DNA from: Ruminococcaceae bacterium UBA1767
GTDB taxonomy: Bacteria > Bacillota > Clostridia > Oscillospirales > Acutalibacteraceae
Direction of reading: 5' to 3'
DNA length: 6,387 nucleotides
Assembly (NCBI GenBank): GCA_002315505.1
Contig: DCGX01000063.1
Span: forward strand, 1-6,387
Below are positions 1 through 6,167 of this stretch, in pieces. The notes beneath the pieces were generated by a model. The model did no database searches, was not told the origin of the DNA, and saw nothing but the letters and a program-made list of their open reading frames with translations. The first letter of the stretch is position 1. Every line of letters begins with the position of its first letter. Both the position numbers and the translations under genes were made by a program.

Positions 1-101
1 CCTGTATCAACATAAATATAGCCGAGCTTTTTTGAAACGAGCTTGGCAACACTGCTTTTTCCTGCTCCTGCAGGTCCGTCTATTGCAACATTAACTGACA
101 T
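1..101 (-). CDS. cmk: Cytidylate kinase (CMP/dCMP kinase), N-terminal fragment cut by the window edge
   Basis: This is the first 33 codons of a cytoplasmic nucleoside monophosphate kinase that transfers phosphate from ATP to CMP or dCMP in pyrimidine nucleotide supply. The translation begins MSVNVAIDGPAGAGKSS. It shows the P-loop GPAGAGKS at residues 9-16, followed by VAKLVSKKLGYIYVDT, which matches the usual Cmk N-terminus leading into the DTGAMYR region. Two in-frame ATGs exist. The one at 99-101 is chosen because GAGGAG lies 7 nt upstream of it, whereas the upstream ATG (105-107) sits only 1 nt from that site. The gene lies 15 bp after the stop of the flavoprotein gene and is probably co-transcribed with it. 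This order is common in Clostridia, where plsC, ispH or rpsA genes often follow, but those are outside the window. The identity is secure despite the short length. Confidence 0.93.
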   Translation of the reverse strand, partial: MSVNVAIDGPAGAGKSSVAKLVSKKLGYIYVDT

Positions 102-108
102 ATTCATT

Positions 109-114
109 CTCCTC
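109..114 (-). promoter_or_regulatory. Ribosome binding site of cmk
   Basis: GAGGAG on the minus strand lies 7 nt before the ATG at 99-101 and inside the 15-bp gap after the preceding stop codon. It decides between two closely spaced ATGs in favour of the downstream one. Confidence 0.8.
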
Positions 115-116
115 AA

Positions 117-1358
117 TTATACATTTTCACCGGCTAATTTACCCGTGGAAAATGCAATCTGTAAATTAAATCCACCTGTATATGCATCAACATCAATCAC
201 TTCACCTGCAAAGTAAAGATTCTTCAGAATTTTACTTTCCATGGTCTTCGGATTGATTTCGGAAACCTTAACTCCACCTGAAGTAATAATTGCCTCATCA
301 ATCGGTCGGAAGCCTTTGATTGTCATTGTGAAATTCTTCATCAATCCGACAATTCTTTTTCTCTCTTCCTTTGTAATCTGATTTACCTTTGTATTCGGTT
401 TTATCTTTGAAAGCCTTACAAATACGGGCACGAGCTTTTTCGGAAGAAGTGCATTGAGTGAATTAATATAATCCTTATTAGTGTTCTCCGAAAAGTCACG
501 CAATATTCTGTTGTCAAGCTGTTCCTCGCTGAGTGCAGGCTTCAAATCGACACTGATAACATATCTGCCCTGTTCCATTTGTCTTATATGTGAGCTTGCA
601 GACAGAATCATCGGTCCCGACACACCGAAATGTGTGAAAAGCATTTCACCGAAGTCCTCGTAAATAACCTTGTTACTCTTTTGCTTATCCATTATCTTAA
701 GAGATACATTTTTAAGTGAAAGCCCCATCAAATCAGTACAGAAGCCTTCATGACAGCTGAACGGAACAAGTGACGGCTTCGGCTCGATGATTGTATGACC
801 TGCCTGCCTTGCAAGGTCATATCCGTCACCTGTCGAGCCTGTACGTGGATAGGATTTACCGCCAGTTGCAACAATCACCTTATCTGCATAATATTCGTCA
901 CCCTCAAAGGTACGAATGCCCTTTAATTCATCATTTTCTATAATTAGCTCTTTGGCTCTTGCATTTACAATTTCAGCACCGTCATCTGTACCATAGGCAA
1001 TAAGCGCATCGACAATATCCGATGCCTTGTCAGAAACAGGGAATATTCTGCCGCCTCTTTCGCATTTGAGTGTAACGCCCATATCCTCGAAAAGCTCAAC
1101 AGTATCCATCGGCATAAAATTTGAAAATGCACTGTACATAAACCTGCCGTTGACCGGAACATTTGATATAAGCTCATCAAGCTCCTTACAGTTATTTGTA
1201 ACATTGCATCTGCCCTTGCCTGTTATCATAACCTTACGTGCAGGCTTATCATTACGTTCAAGTATTATTACTTCTTTTCCGTTGGCGCTTGCCGTACCTG
1301 CGGCAATCAGTCCTGCCGCTCCTGCGCCGATAATTAAAACTCTGTCCGTTTTAAACAC
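117..1358 (-). CDS. HI0933/BaiN-family NAD(P)/FAD-dependent oxidoreductase
   Basis: A cytoplasmic flavoprotein of 413 residues, the normal length for the HI0933-like family (also annotated as aminoacetone oxidase family or BaiN). Visible motifs, in order: dinucleotide-binding GAGAAGLIAA at 11-20 with the ribose-binding acidic residue E34; the family signature TGKGRCNVTN at 46-55; ATGG at 165-168; GEMLFTHFGVSGP at 237-249; TSGGV at 359-363; and the C-terminal FAD-contacting stretch YFAGEVIDVDAYTGGFNLQ at 382-400. The physiological substrate is not known for most members. BaiN of Clostridium scindens has been linked to bile acid dehydroxylation, but that role should not be carried over here. 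The start is GTG at 1356-1358, because the only other codons after the upstream stop are not usual starts. An AAGGAT lies 11 nt upstream, and a closer GAGGAT is too near to serve. cmk follows 15 bp downstream, implying an operon. Confidence 0.9.
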   Translation of the reverse strand: MFKTDRVLIIGAGAAGLIAAGTASANGKEVIILERNDKPARKVMITGKGRCNVTNNCKELDELISNVPVNGRFMYSAFSNFMPMDTVELFEDMGVTLKCERGGRIFPVSDKASDIVDALIAYGTDDGAEIVNARAKELIIENDELKGIRTFEGDEYYADKVIVATGGKSYPRTGSTGDGYDLARQAGHTIIEPKPSLVPFSCHEGFCTDLMGLSLKNVSLKIMDKQKSNKVIYEDFGEMLFTHFGVSGPMILSASSHIRQMEQGRYVISVDLKPALSEEQLDNRILRDFSENTNKDYINSLNALLPKKLVPVFVRLSKIKPNTKVNQITKEERKRIVGLMKNFTMTIKGFRPIDEAIITSGGVKVSEINPKTMESKILKNLYFAGEVIDVDAYTGGFNLQIAFSTGKLAGENV

Positions 1359-1379
1359 ATCCTCTTCTATATCCTTATT

Positions 1380-1408
1380 ATTTTATAATAAAAAAACATA
1401 AAATGCAA
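1380..1408 (-). promoter_or_regulatory. Candidate sigma-A promoter for the flavoprotein-cmk unit
   Basis: On the minus strand TTGCAT (1403-1408) and TAAAAT (1380-1385) are separated by 17 bp. Transcription would start around 1373, leaving a leader of only about 15 nt before the GTG start. The region is AT-rich, so a chance match is possible. The short leader also crowds the AAGGAT ribosome site, so this is a tentative call. Confidence 0.35.
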
Positions 1409-1416
1409 GATAATAA

Positions 1417-1446
1417 TTGACTTTAATAAGTCTTGTGGGGTATAAT
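1417..1446 (+). promoter_or_regulatory. Sigma-A promoter of the GH95-HAD operon
   Basis: TTGACT (1417-1422), an 18-bp spacer and a perfect TATAAT (1441-1446) form a strong housekeeping promoter. Transcription is expected to start near 1453, giving a leader of roughly 30 nt with GGAGG at 1472-1476 just before the GH95 start codon. The leader is too short for a riboswitch. Confidence 0.75.
1419..1432 (+). promoter_or_regulatory. Dyad GACTT-TAAT-AAGTC overlapping the -35 box, possible operator
   Basis: A perfect 5-bp inverted repeat with a 4-bp centre overlaps the last four bases of the -35 hexamer and the start of the promoter spacer. A repressor bound there would block RNA polymerase, which would fit a catabolic glycosidase operon. 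The half-sites are short and no regulator gene is in the window, so the role is inferred from position only. Confidence 0.25.
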
Positions 1447-1481
1447 TCTAAAGTAAAAATTGTTAATTTTCGGAGGCAAAT

Positions 1482-3791
1482 ATGGGTATTGGTGCATATA
1501 CATTATGGTATAATCATCCTGCAACAGAGTGGACAGAAGCTCTTCCTCTCGGCAACGGAAGTCTCGGAGCAATGGTTTTCGGAGATGTTGACAAGGAAAC
1601 TGTCGGACTTAATCTTGATACTCTGTGGTCGGGATATTCACATTATTATAAAGTTGAAAACAAGGTTGAAAAATTCAAAAAAGCAAGAGAGCTGGCTTTA
1701 AACGGGCAAAAGCTCGAAGCAAGGAATTTTATTGCCGATAACCTTACAGGTGACGACTGCGAGTGGTTTTTACAGCTCGGTAAAATTCATATCACCTCAA
1801 TGAAGCACCTTTGTCCTAAAACATACAGAAGAAGTCTTGATATTTCAAAGGCTGTTTCAAATGTGGAATTCACTGCTAACGATATCAAGTATACCCGTGA
1901 GGCATTCATCAGCTGTCCCGGGAAGGTGTTTGTTTACAAATACACAAGTGAGCAGAAAAATCTCGACCTGAAATTCATGATTGACTGTGAACTCAGGCAC
2001 GAAGTATTTACTGACAATGACACTTACAAAATTGTCGGAATAGCTCCGTCGCATCTTGAATGTGACGATAAAGCAAATCCGATTTTCACATATCTTGACG
2101 GAGAAAAGGAAGGCATACGCTTCTGCACCGAGGTGCGTGTTGTGTCTGACGGAAAAATCAAGGCAAACGCTAATCATTTGCACATTACTGATGCTTCAGA
2201 GGTTATTTTCTATCTTTCTGCCGAAAACAACTTTGAGAGCTTTGATAAATTAACCTGCAATTCACAGGTGAACTATGAAGAAATCTGTCACGAAAGAATC
2301 GAAAATGCCGTAAAGCTCGGCTATGACAGGCTCTTAAGCGAACACATTGCAGACTACAAAAAATACTATGACAGAGTTTCTGTTGATTTCGGTAACAGCA
2401 AAAAGGACAATGTGCCCACAGACAGAAGACTTCACGAATTCCTTCACAACAAAAATAATGATAACGATTTATACTGTCTCCTTTTCAACTACGGAAGATA
2501 TCTGACAATATCCGGCTCAAGAGAAGGCTCGCAGGCCATGACCTTGCAGGGAATATGGACATTTAAAACCTGCTCTCCGTGGCGTTCAAACTATACGGTC
2601 AATATCAACACTGAAATGAACTACTGGCCGACAATGATGTGCTCTCTTCCCGAAATGACCAAGCCTCTGATGAGCTTTATTAAGGACTTATCAAAATCAG
2701 GCATTGAAACCGCAAAAAATTATTACGGTGCAGACGGCTTTTGCTGTCATCATAATGTTGATTTATGGAGAATTTCAACTCCGTCCGGCGGAAATCCCGT
2801 ATGGTCCTTCTGGTCACTTGCAGGTGCATGGTTCTGCCGTCACTTATTTGAGGAATATGAGTACACACTCAACAAGGATTTTCTCAGAAAAGATGCTCTT
2901 CCGATTATGGCGGAGTCCTGCAAATTCTGCCTTGATATGCTTGTAGAGGACAAGGACGGATATTTAATATTTGCACCGTCAACATCTCCCGAAAACGAGT
3001 TTAAGGTCGGCAAGGAGGATTGCTCCGTAAGTCAGACTACTTATATGACTATGGAAATCGTTCGTGATTTGTTTGAAAACACAATCAAAGCATATGCTGT
3101 TCTCGGTGAAAGCAATGAGCTTTGTGAAAAAATCAAATCTGCACTCGGTAAGCTGTTACCGTTTAAAATCAGCAAGACCGGCGGTCTTTATGAATGGTAC
3201 GAGGATGAAAAAGGCTTTGACAAGCATCACAGACATGTTTCGCATCTTTATGCACTTCATCCTGCAAATATTATTGACATTGAGAGAACTCCGGACTTAG
3301 CAGAAGCCGCCAAGCGGACACTTGAAATCCGAGGTGACCACGGCACAGGCTGGAGTCTCGGCTGGAAAATTAACTTCTGGGCAAGACTTCGTGACAAGGA
3401 TAAGGTTATCAAGCTCATTGACAATCAGCTCAGATATATAAAGCCAAAATACAGACCGGGTCGCGGCGGTACATTCCCGAATATGTTTGATGCTCATCCG
3501 CCATTCCAGATTGACGGCAATTTCGGTGCTACCTGCGGTATTGCGCAGGCACTCATGCAGAGCTTTGACAATAAAATCATCATTCTCCCTGCTCTTCCAG
3601 ATAAATGGGCTGACGGCTATATTCACGGTCTGACCGCAAAGGGTAATGTCAGGGTTGATATCGACTGGCAGAACTGTAAACTGACTCAGCTCGTGCTTGA
3701 CGGAAACGGCACATTTGAAATCAACTATAACGGCAAAGCTGTAACAATAGAACTTGATGGCAAAAAGGATGTAACACAATATGTTTGCTGA
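1482..3791 (+). CDS. Glycoside hydrolase family 95 enzyme (alpha-L-fucosidase or alpha-L-galactosidase), cytoplasmic
   Basis: A GH95 inverting glycosidase of 769 residues, a typical length, that removes terminal alpha-linked L-fucose or L-galactose from plant or host glycans. The N-terminal beta-sandwich carries the signature LPLGNGSLGAMVFG at 21-34, followed by DTLWSGY at 46-52. A helical linker (about 270-330) leads into the (alpha/alpha)6 catalytic barrel, and a beta-rich C-terminal domain follows about 695. By analogy with Bifidobacterium bifidum AfcA, the catalytic set is N374 and N376 (NINTEMNYWP), the general acid E504 (TSPEN) and D678 (HPPFQIDGNFG). The HRHVSHLYALHP motif at 583-594 is also present. 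Residue 372 is Thr where characterised fucosidases have His, which leaves L-galactosidase activity open. There is no signal peptide, so it should act on imported oligosaccharides. The start is ATG 1482 with GGAGG 5 nt upstream. It heads a two-gene operon; no transporter or regulator is adjacent. Confidence 0.92.
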   Translation: MGIGAYTLWYNHPATEWTEALPLGNGSLGAMVFGDVDKETVGLNLDTLWSGYSHYYKVENKVEKFKKARELALNGQKLEARNFIADNLTGDDCEWFLQLGKIHITSMKHLCPKTYRRSLDISKAVSNVEFTANDIKYTREAFISCPGKVFVYKYTSEQKNLDLKFMIDCELRHEVFTDNDTYKIVGIAPSHLECDDKANPIFTYLDGEKEGIRFCTEVRVVSDGKIKANANHLHITDASEVIFYLSAENNFESFDKLTCNSQVNYEEICHERIENAVKLGYDRLLSEHIADYKKYYDRVSVDFGNSKKDNVPTDRRLHEFLHNKNNDNDLYCLLFNYGRYLTISGSREGSQAMTLQGIWTFKTCSPWRSNYTVNINTEMNYWPTMMCSLPEMTKPLMSFIKDLSKSGIETAKNYYGADGFCCHHNVDLWRISTPSGGNPVWSFWSLAGAWFCRHLFEEYEYTLNKDFLRKDALPIMAESCKFCLDMLVEDKDGYLIFAPSTSPENEFKVGKEDCSVSQTTYMTMEIVRDLFENTIKAYAVLGESNELCEKIKSALGKLLPFKISKTGGLYEWYEDEKGFDKHHRHVSHLYALHPANIIDIERTPDLAEAAKRTLEIRGDHGTGWSLGWKINFWARLRDKDKVIKLIDNQLRYIKPKYRPGRGGTFPNMFDAHPPFQIDGNFGATCGIAQALMQSFDNKIIILPALPDKWADGYIHGLTAKGNVRVDIDWQNCKLTQLVLDGNGTFEINYNGKAVTIELDGKKDVTQYVC

Positions 3792-4350
3792 CCTTTACGA
3801 TTTTGATAAAACAATATTTAACGGTGAATCCGGTACTGCATTTTTAACATACTGTATGATGCATCATCCGACAATGCTTAAATATCTGCCCGAACAGCTT
3901 TACTGGACTGCCAAGCATTACGTTCTTCACAGCATAACTATGGAACAGCTTAAGGAACATCTTTATTCCTGTGTCAGGGAAATTGATACAGAAAGACTGA
4001 TAGAGGATTTCTGGGATGAAAACGCACATAAAATAAACAATTTTTTCATCAACCGTGACAGAAATGTTCCGTGTATTGTCTGTTCAGCTTCGCCTTACTG
4101 GCAGATTGCACCGATATGCAAAAAGCTCGGTGCGGATATAATTATCGGAACAGGAATAAGTCCTGCTGACGGAAAAATCACAGGAATGAATTGCAGTGGT
4201 GCGCAGAAGCTCGAATTCATTAAAGAATATGCACCCGATTACAAAATTCGTGATGCATATACTGACAATATAAAATCAGATGCTCCGCTTCTGAGCCTTG
4301 CAACAAGGAACAAATTCAAGGTTACAAATGGTATTCTTGAAAAAATATAA
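3781..4350 (+). CDS. HAD-superfamily subfamily IB (phosphoserine phosphatase-like) phosphatase
   Basis: A 189-residue cytoplasmic phosphatase of the haloacid dehalogenase superfamily. Motif I is YDFDKTI, with nucleophile D7, acid/base D9 and T11. Motif II is VCSAS with S102. Motif III is probably K143 (GAQK). Motif IV is AYTDNIKSDAPLL with the Mg-binding pair D162 and D167. Residues about 15-90 are predicted to form the small helical cap typical of type IB enzymes. All core catalytic residues are present, so it should be active, but the substrate cannot be read from the sequence. Its ATG lies inside the end of the GH95 gene (11-bp overlap) with AAAAGGA 11 nt upstream, so the two are likely translationally coupled. 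A role in dephosphorylating a sugar phosphate from the same pathway is only a guess; similar HAD genes occur in many contexts. An intrinsic terminator follows. Confidence 0.85.
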   Translation: MFADLYDFDKTIFNGESGTAFLTYCMMHHPTMLKYLPEQLYWTAKHYVLHSITMEQLKEHLYSCVREIDTERLIEDFWDENAHKINNFFINRDRNVPCIVCSASPYWQIAPICKKLGADIIIGTGISPADGKITGMNCSGAQKLEFIKEYAPDYKIRDAYTDNIKSDAPLLSLATRNKFKVTNGILEKI

Positions 4351-4362
4351 TATGTAGCTTAC

Positions 4363-4395
4363 GGGACTGTTTTAATTGACAGTCCCCTGTTTTTT
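4363..4395 (+). terminator. Intrinsic terminator of the GH95-HAD operon
   Basis: GGGACTGT (4363-4370) pairs perfectly with ACAGTCCC (4379-4386) across an 8-nt loop. A run of six T follows at 4390-4395 after a 4-base gap (CTGT start). It begins 13 bp after the HAD stop codon. The opposite strand lacks a good T-run after the stem, so it is mainly a plus-strand terminator. Its T-run abuts the stop codon of the convergent lipoprotein gene. Confidence 0.85.
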
Positions 4396-4627
4396 ACCCT
4401 TTTGTTGTTGCCGCAGAGCTTTCTCTGTCGAAAATTGAAGTTGCGTCCTCAAGCACACTTGTTATCCTGTCCTCAAGATTTTCCTTTTCTGTGGTTGTTG
4501 TAGCTGATGTGGTGGTTGTTGTGGTTGTCGAGGTTGTACCCGTTTCTGTTTTCTTATTACCGCATCCGACAAGAAAAACAGACAGCACTGCAACAGCCAT
4601 TGAAATAGAAATAATTGCTTTTTTCAT
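4394..4627 (-). CDS. Small Thr-rich lipoprotein of unknown function
   Basis: A 77-residue predicted lipoprotein. It begins MKK, has a hydrophobic stretch at about 4-20 and a lipobox L19-V-G-C22, so signal peptidase II should cleave before C22 and anchor the mature 56-residue protein on the outer face of the membrane. A Thr-rich linker at 31-46 (13 Thr in 16 residues, seven in a row) is followed by an acidic, probably helical segment ENLEDRITSVLEDATSIFD at 49-67 and a short tail ending TTKG. The linker resembles spacers that hold a small domain away from the wall and may be O-glycosylated; this is inference. The start is supported by AAAGGAG 8 nt upstream (4636-4642). The gene is alone on its strand, divergent from glyS and convergent with the HAD gene. 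I recognise no named family; it could be a lineage-specific surface peptide. Confidence 0.8.
   Translation of the reverse strand: MKKAIISISMAVAVLSVFLVGCGNKKTETGTTSTTTTTTTSATTTTEKENLEDRITSVLEDATSIFDRESSAATTKG
4490..4537 (-). repeat. Low-complexity Thr-codon tract (ACA/ACC)
   Basis: This 48-bp stretch of the lipoprotein gene is built almost entirely from ACA and ACC codons, encoding residues 31-46 with 13 threonines. The mix of two codons makes it an imperfect microsatellite, so its length may vary between strains through slippage or recombination. Confidence 0.7.
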
Positions 4628-4680
4628 GCTTTTTTCTCCTTTCGTTTCTTTTTATATTTTTATCAATTAATTAATAGTTA

Positions 4681-4708
4681 TTCATATTGACAAAATTTTC
4701 ATATTCAA
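4681..4708 (-). promoter_or_regulatory. Weak candidate promoter for the lipoprotein gene
   Basis: On the minus strand TTGAAT (4703-4708) and TATGAA (4681-4686) are separated by 16 bp, which would place transcription start near 4674. The region is so AT-rich that other pairings are possible. The candidate lies on top of the glyS promoter, so the two would compete. Confidence 0.3.
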
Positions 4709-4715
4709 TTATAAT
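4687..4715 (+). promoter_or_regulatory. Perfect consensus sigma-A promoter of glyS
   Basis: TTGACA (4687-4692), a 17-bp spacer and TATAAT (4710-4715) match the consensus at every hexamer position with the optimal spacing. Transcription should start near 4722, leaving about 30 nt of leader before the ATG at 4753. This leaves no room for a T-box leader. Confidence 0.88.
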
Positions 4716-4734
4716 AACAATAATTATTTAAAAT

Positions 4735-4741
4735 GAGGGAG
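4735..4741 (+). promoter_or_regulatory. Ribosome binding site of glyS
   Basis: GAGGGAG lies 11 nt before the ATG at 4753-4755 and only 2 nt before an in-frame TTG at 4744-4746. The spacing rules out the TTG and fixes the ATG as the start. Confidence 0.7.
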
Positions 4742-4752
4742 AATTGGTTTTT

Positions 4753-6135
4753 ATGCTTTCTAATACAGAAAAGACAATGGAAAAGATTGTTGCCCTTTGC
4801 AAAAACAGAGGCTTCATTTTTGCGGGCAGTGAAATATACGGAGGTCTTGCCAACACATGGGATTACGGTCCTCTCGGTTCAAGACTCAAGAACAACGTCA
4901 AGGATACATGGCGTAAAAGATTTATTCAGGAAAGAAAGAACAGCTACGAGGTTGATGCCGATATTCTTATGCATCCGAGAGTATGGGAAGCAAGCGGTCA
5001 CGTTGCCAGCTTTTCTGACCCGTTGCTTGATTGCAAGGAATGTAAAATGCGTCACAGAGCTGACAATCTTATAGATGATTTTGACCCCGAGGCTCACGCA
5101 GACGGAATGACCAAGGAGGAAATGTTTGACTATATCAAGGCTCATTCAATCCCCTGTCCTAACTGCGGAAAACACAACTTCACAGATATCCGTGAGTTCA
5201 ACCTTATGTTCCAGACCTTCCGTGGAGTTACAAACAATTCAAAGAGTGTTATCTACCTTCGTCCTGAAAATGCACAGGGTGAATATGTTAACTATCTCAA
5301 CGTTCAGCGTACTATGAGAGCTAAGCTCCCGTTCTCAATCGGTCAGATCGGTAAGGCTTTCAGAAACGAAATCACACCGGGCAACTTCACATTCCGTACA
5401 ATCGAATTTGAGCAGATGGAATTCCAGACCTTCTGTAAGGAAGGCACTGACACAGAGCTCTACGATTATTTCAAAGAGTACGGTAAAAAATATTTTGAAG
5501 ACCTCGGTCTTCCTGCAGACCACCTGAGATTCCATGACCACGAGAAGCTCGCTCACTACGCAAAAGCTGCCTGTGATATCGAATTCCTCTTCCCGTTCGG
5601 CTGGGGCGAAATCAATGGCACTCACAACAGAACAAACTTCGACCTTACACGTCATCAGGAATACAGCGGTCAGAAGATGGATTATCTTGACCCTGAAACA
5701 AACGAAAAATTCATTCCGTTCATCATTGAGTCAACCTATGGTCTTGACAGAACAGTTCTTGCCGTTCTCTGCGAAGCTTATGATGAAGAGGTTATCGATG
5801 CAGAGAAGAACGATACTCGTGTAGTTCTTCACCTTAATCCAGCCATTGCTCCGTTCAAGGCAGCTGTTCTTCCGCTTTCAAAGAAGCTCTCTGGCGATGC
5901 TCTCAAGGTTTATGAGCAGTTACAAAAGGACTTCATGGTTGATTTTGACGAAACAGGTTCAATCGGTAAGCGCTATCGTCGTGAGGATGAAATCGGAACT
6001 CCGTTCTGCATTACATTTGACTTTGATTCACTTGAGGACAACTGTGTTACTATCCGTGACAGAGATACAATGCATCAGGAAAGAATTGCCATTGAAAAAC
6101 TCAATGAATATATTAAAAATAAAATTACATTCTAA
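4753..6135 (+). CDS. glyS: Glycine--tRNA ligase, single-chain dimeric (alpha2) type
   Basis: A class II aminoacyl-tRNA synthetase that charges tRNA-Gly with glycine in the cytoplasm, 460 residues and full length. It is the single-polypeptide type also called glyQS, not the two-subunit GlyQ/GlyS enzyme. The N-terminus has FAGSEIYGGLANTWDYGPLG (residues 23-42), typical of the family. Two Cys pairs, C94/C97 (CKEC) and C135/C138 (CPNC), bracket an insert and look like a zinc-binding site. Motif 2 is FRNEITPGNFTFRTIEFEQ with R204 and E206; motif 3 is GLDRTVLAVL with R333. The C-terminal anticodon-binding domain spans about 352-460 (PFKAAVLPLS and GKRYRREDEIGTPFC). The start is ATG 4753; an in-frame TTG nine bases earlier is too close to the ribosome site. 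It has its own consensus promoter. The carboxyltransferase gene follows after 32 bp with no terminator, so partial co-transcription is likely. Confidence 0.97.
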   Translation: MLSNTEKTMEKIVALCKNRGFIFAGSEIYGGLANTWDYGPLGSRLKNNVKDTWRKRFIQERKNSYEVDADILMHPRVWEASGHVASFSDPLLDCKECKMRHRADNLIDDFDPEAHADGMTKEEMFDYIKAHSIPCPNCGKHNFTDIREFNLMFQTFRGVTNNSKSVIYLRPENAQGEYVNYLNVQRTMRAKLPFSIGQIGKAFRNEITPGNFTFRTIEFEQMEFQTFCKEGTDTELYDYFKEYGKKYFEDLGLPADHLRFHDHEKLAHYAKAACDIEFLFPFGWGEINGTHNRTNFDLTRHQEYSGQKMDYLDPETNEKFIPFIIESTYGLDRTVLAVLCEAYDEEVIDAEKNDTRVVLHLNPAIAPFKAAVLPLSKKLSGDALKVYEQLQKDFMVDFDETGSIGKRYRREDEIGTPFCITFDFDSLEDNCVTIRDRDTMHQERIAIEKLNEYIKNKITF

Positions 6136-6167
6136 TTTAAGATGTATAATATAAAGAGGCGTTATTT

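Noticed and set aside
1027..1401. 124-codon open frame on the plus strand over the flavoprotein gene
   Set aside because: It is the antisense shadow of the FAD-binding N-terminal region, and its low-complexity Ser/Leu-rich translation has no family features.
1359..1481. Possible small RNA or riboswitch in the divergent spacer
   Set aside because: At 123 bp it is largely taken up by two promoters and ribosome sites, and I see no stable long stem or known aptamer sequence.
1417..1701. 94-codon plus-strand frame starting at the promoter of the GH95 gene
   Set aside because: It would begin at the -35 box, upstream of the predicted transcription start, and overlaps the well-supported GH95 frame.
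3297..3779. 160-codon open frame on the minus strand inside the GH95 gene
   Set aside because: It lies wholly antisense to conserved catalytic-domain codons, shows no recognisable motif and has no convincing ribosome site. It is a shadow of the real gene.
4744..4746. TTG as the start of glyS, adding three residues
   Set aside because: The ribosome site GAGGGAG is only 2 nt away, too close for initiation. The ATG at 4753 gives the usual N-terminus.
6145..6150. TATAAT between glyS and the carboxyltransferase gene as a separate promoter
   Set aside because: No acceptable -35 box lies 16-18 bp upstream, there is no extended -10 motif, and the implied start would fall within the ribosome binding site.
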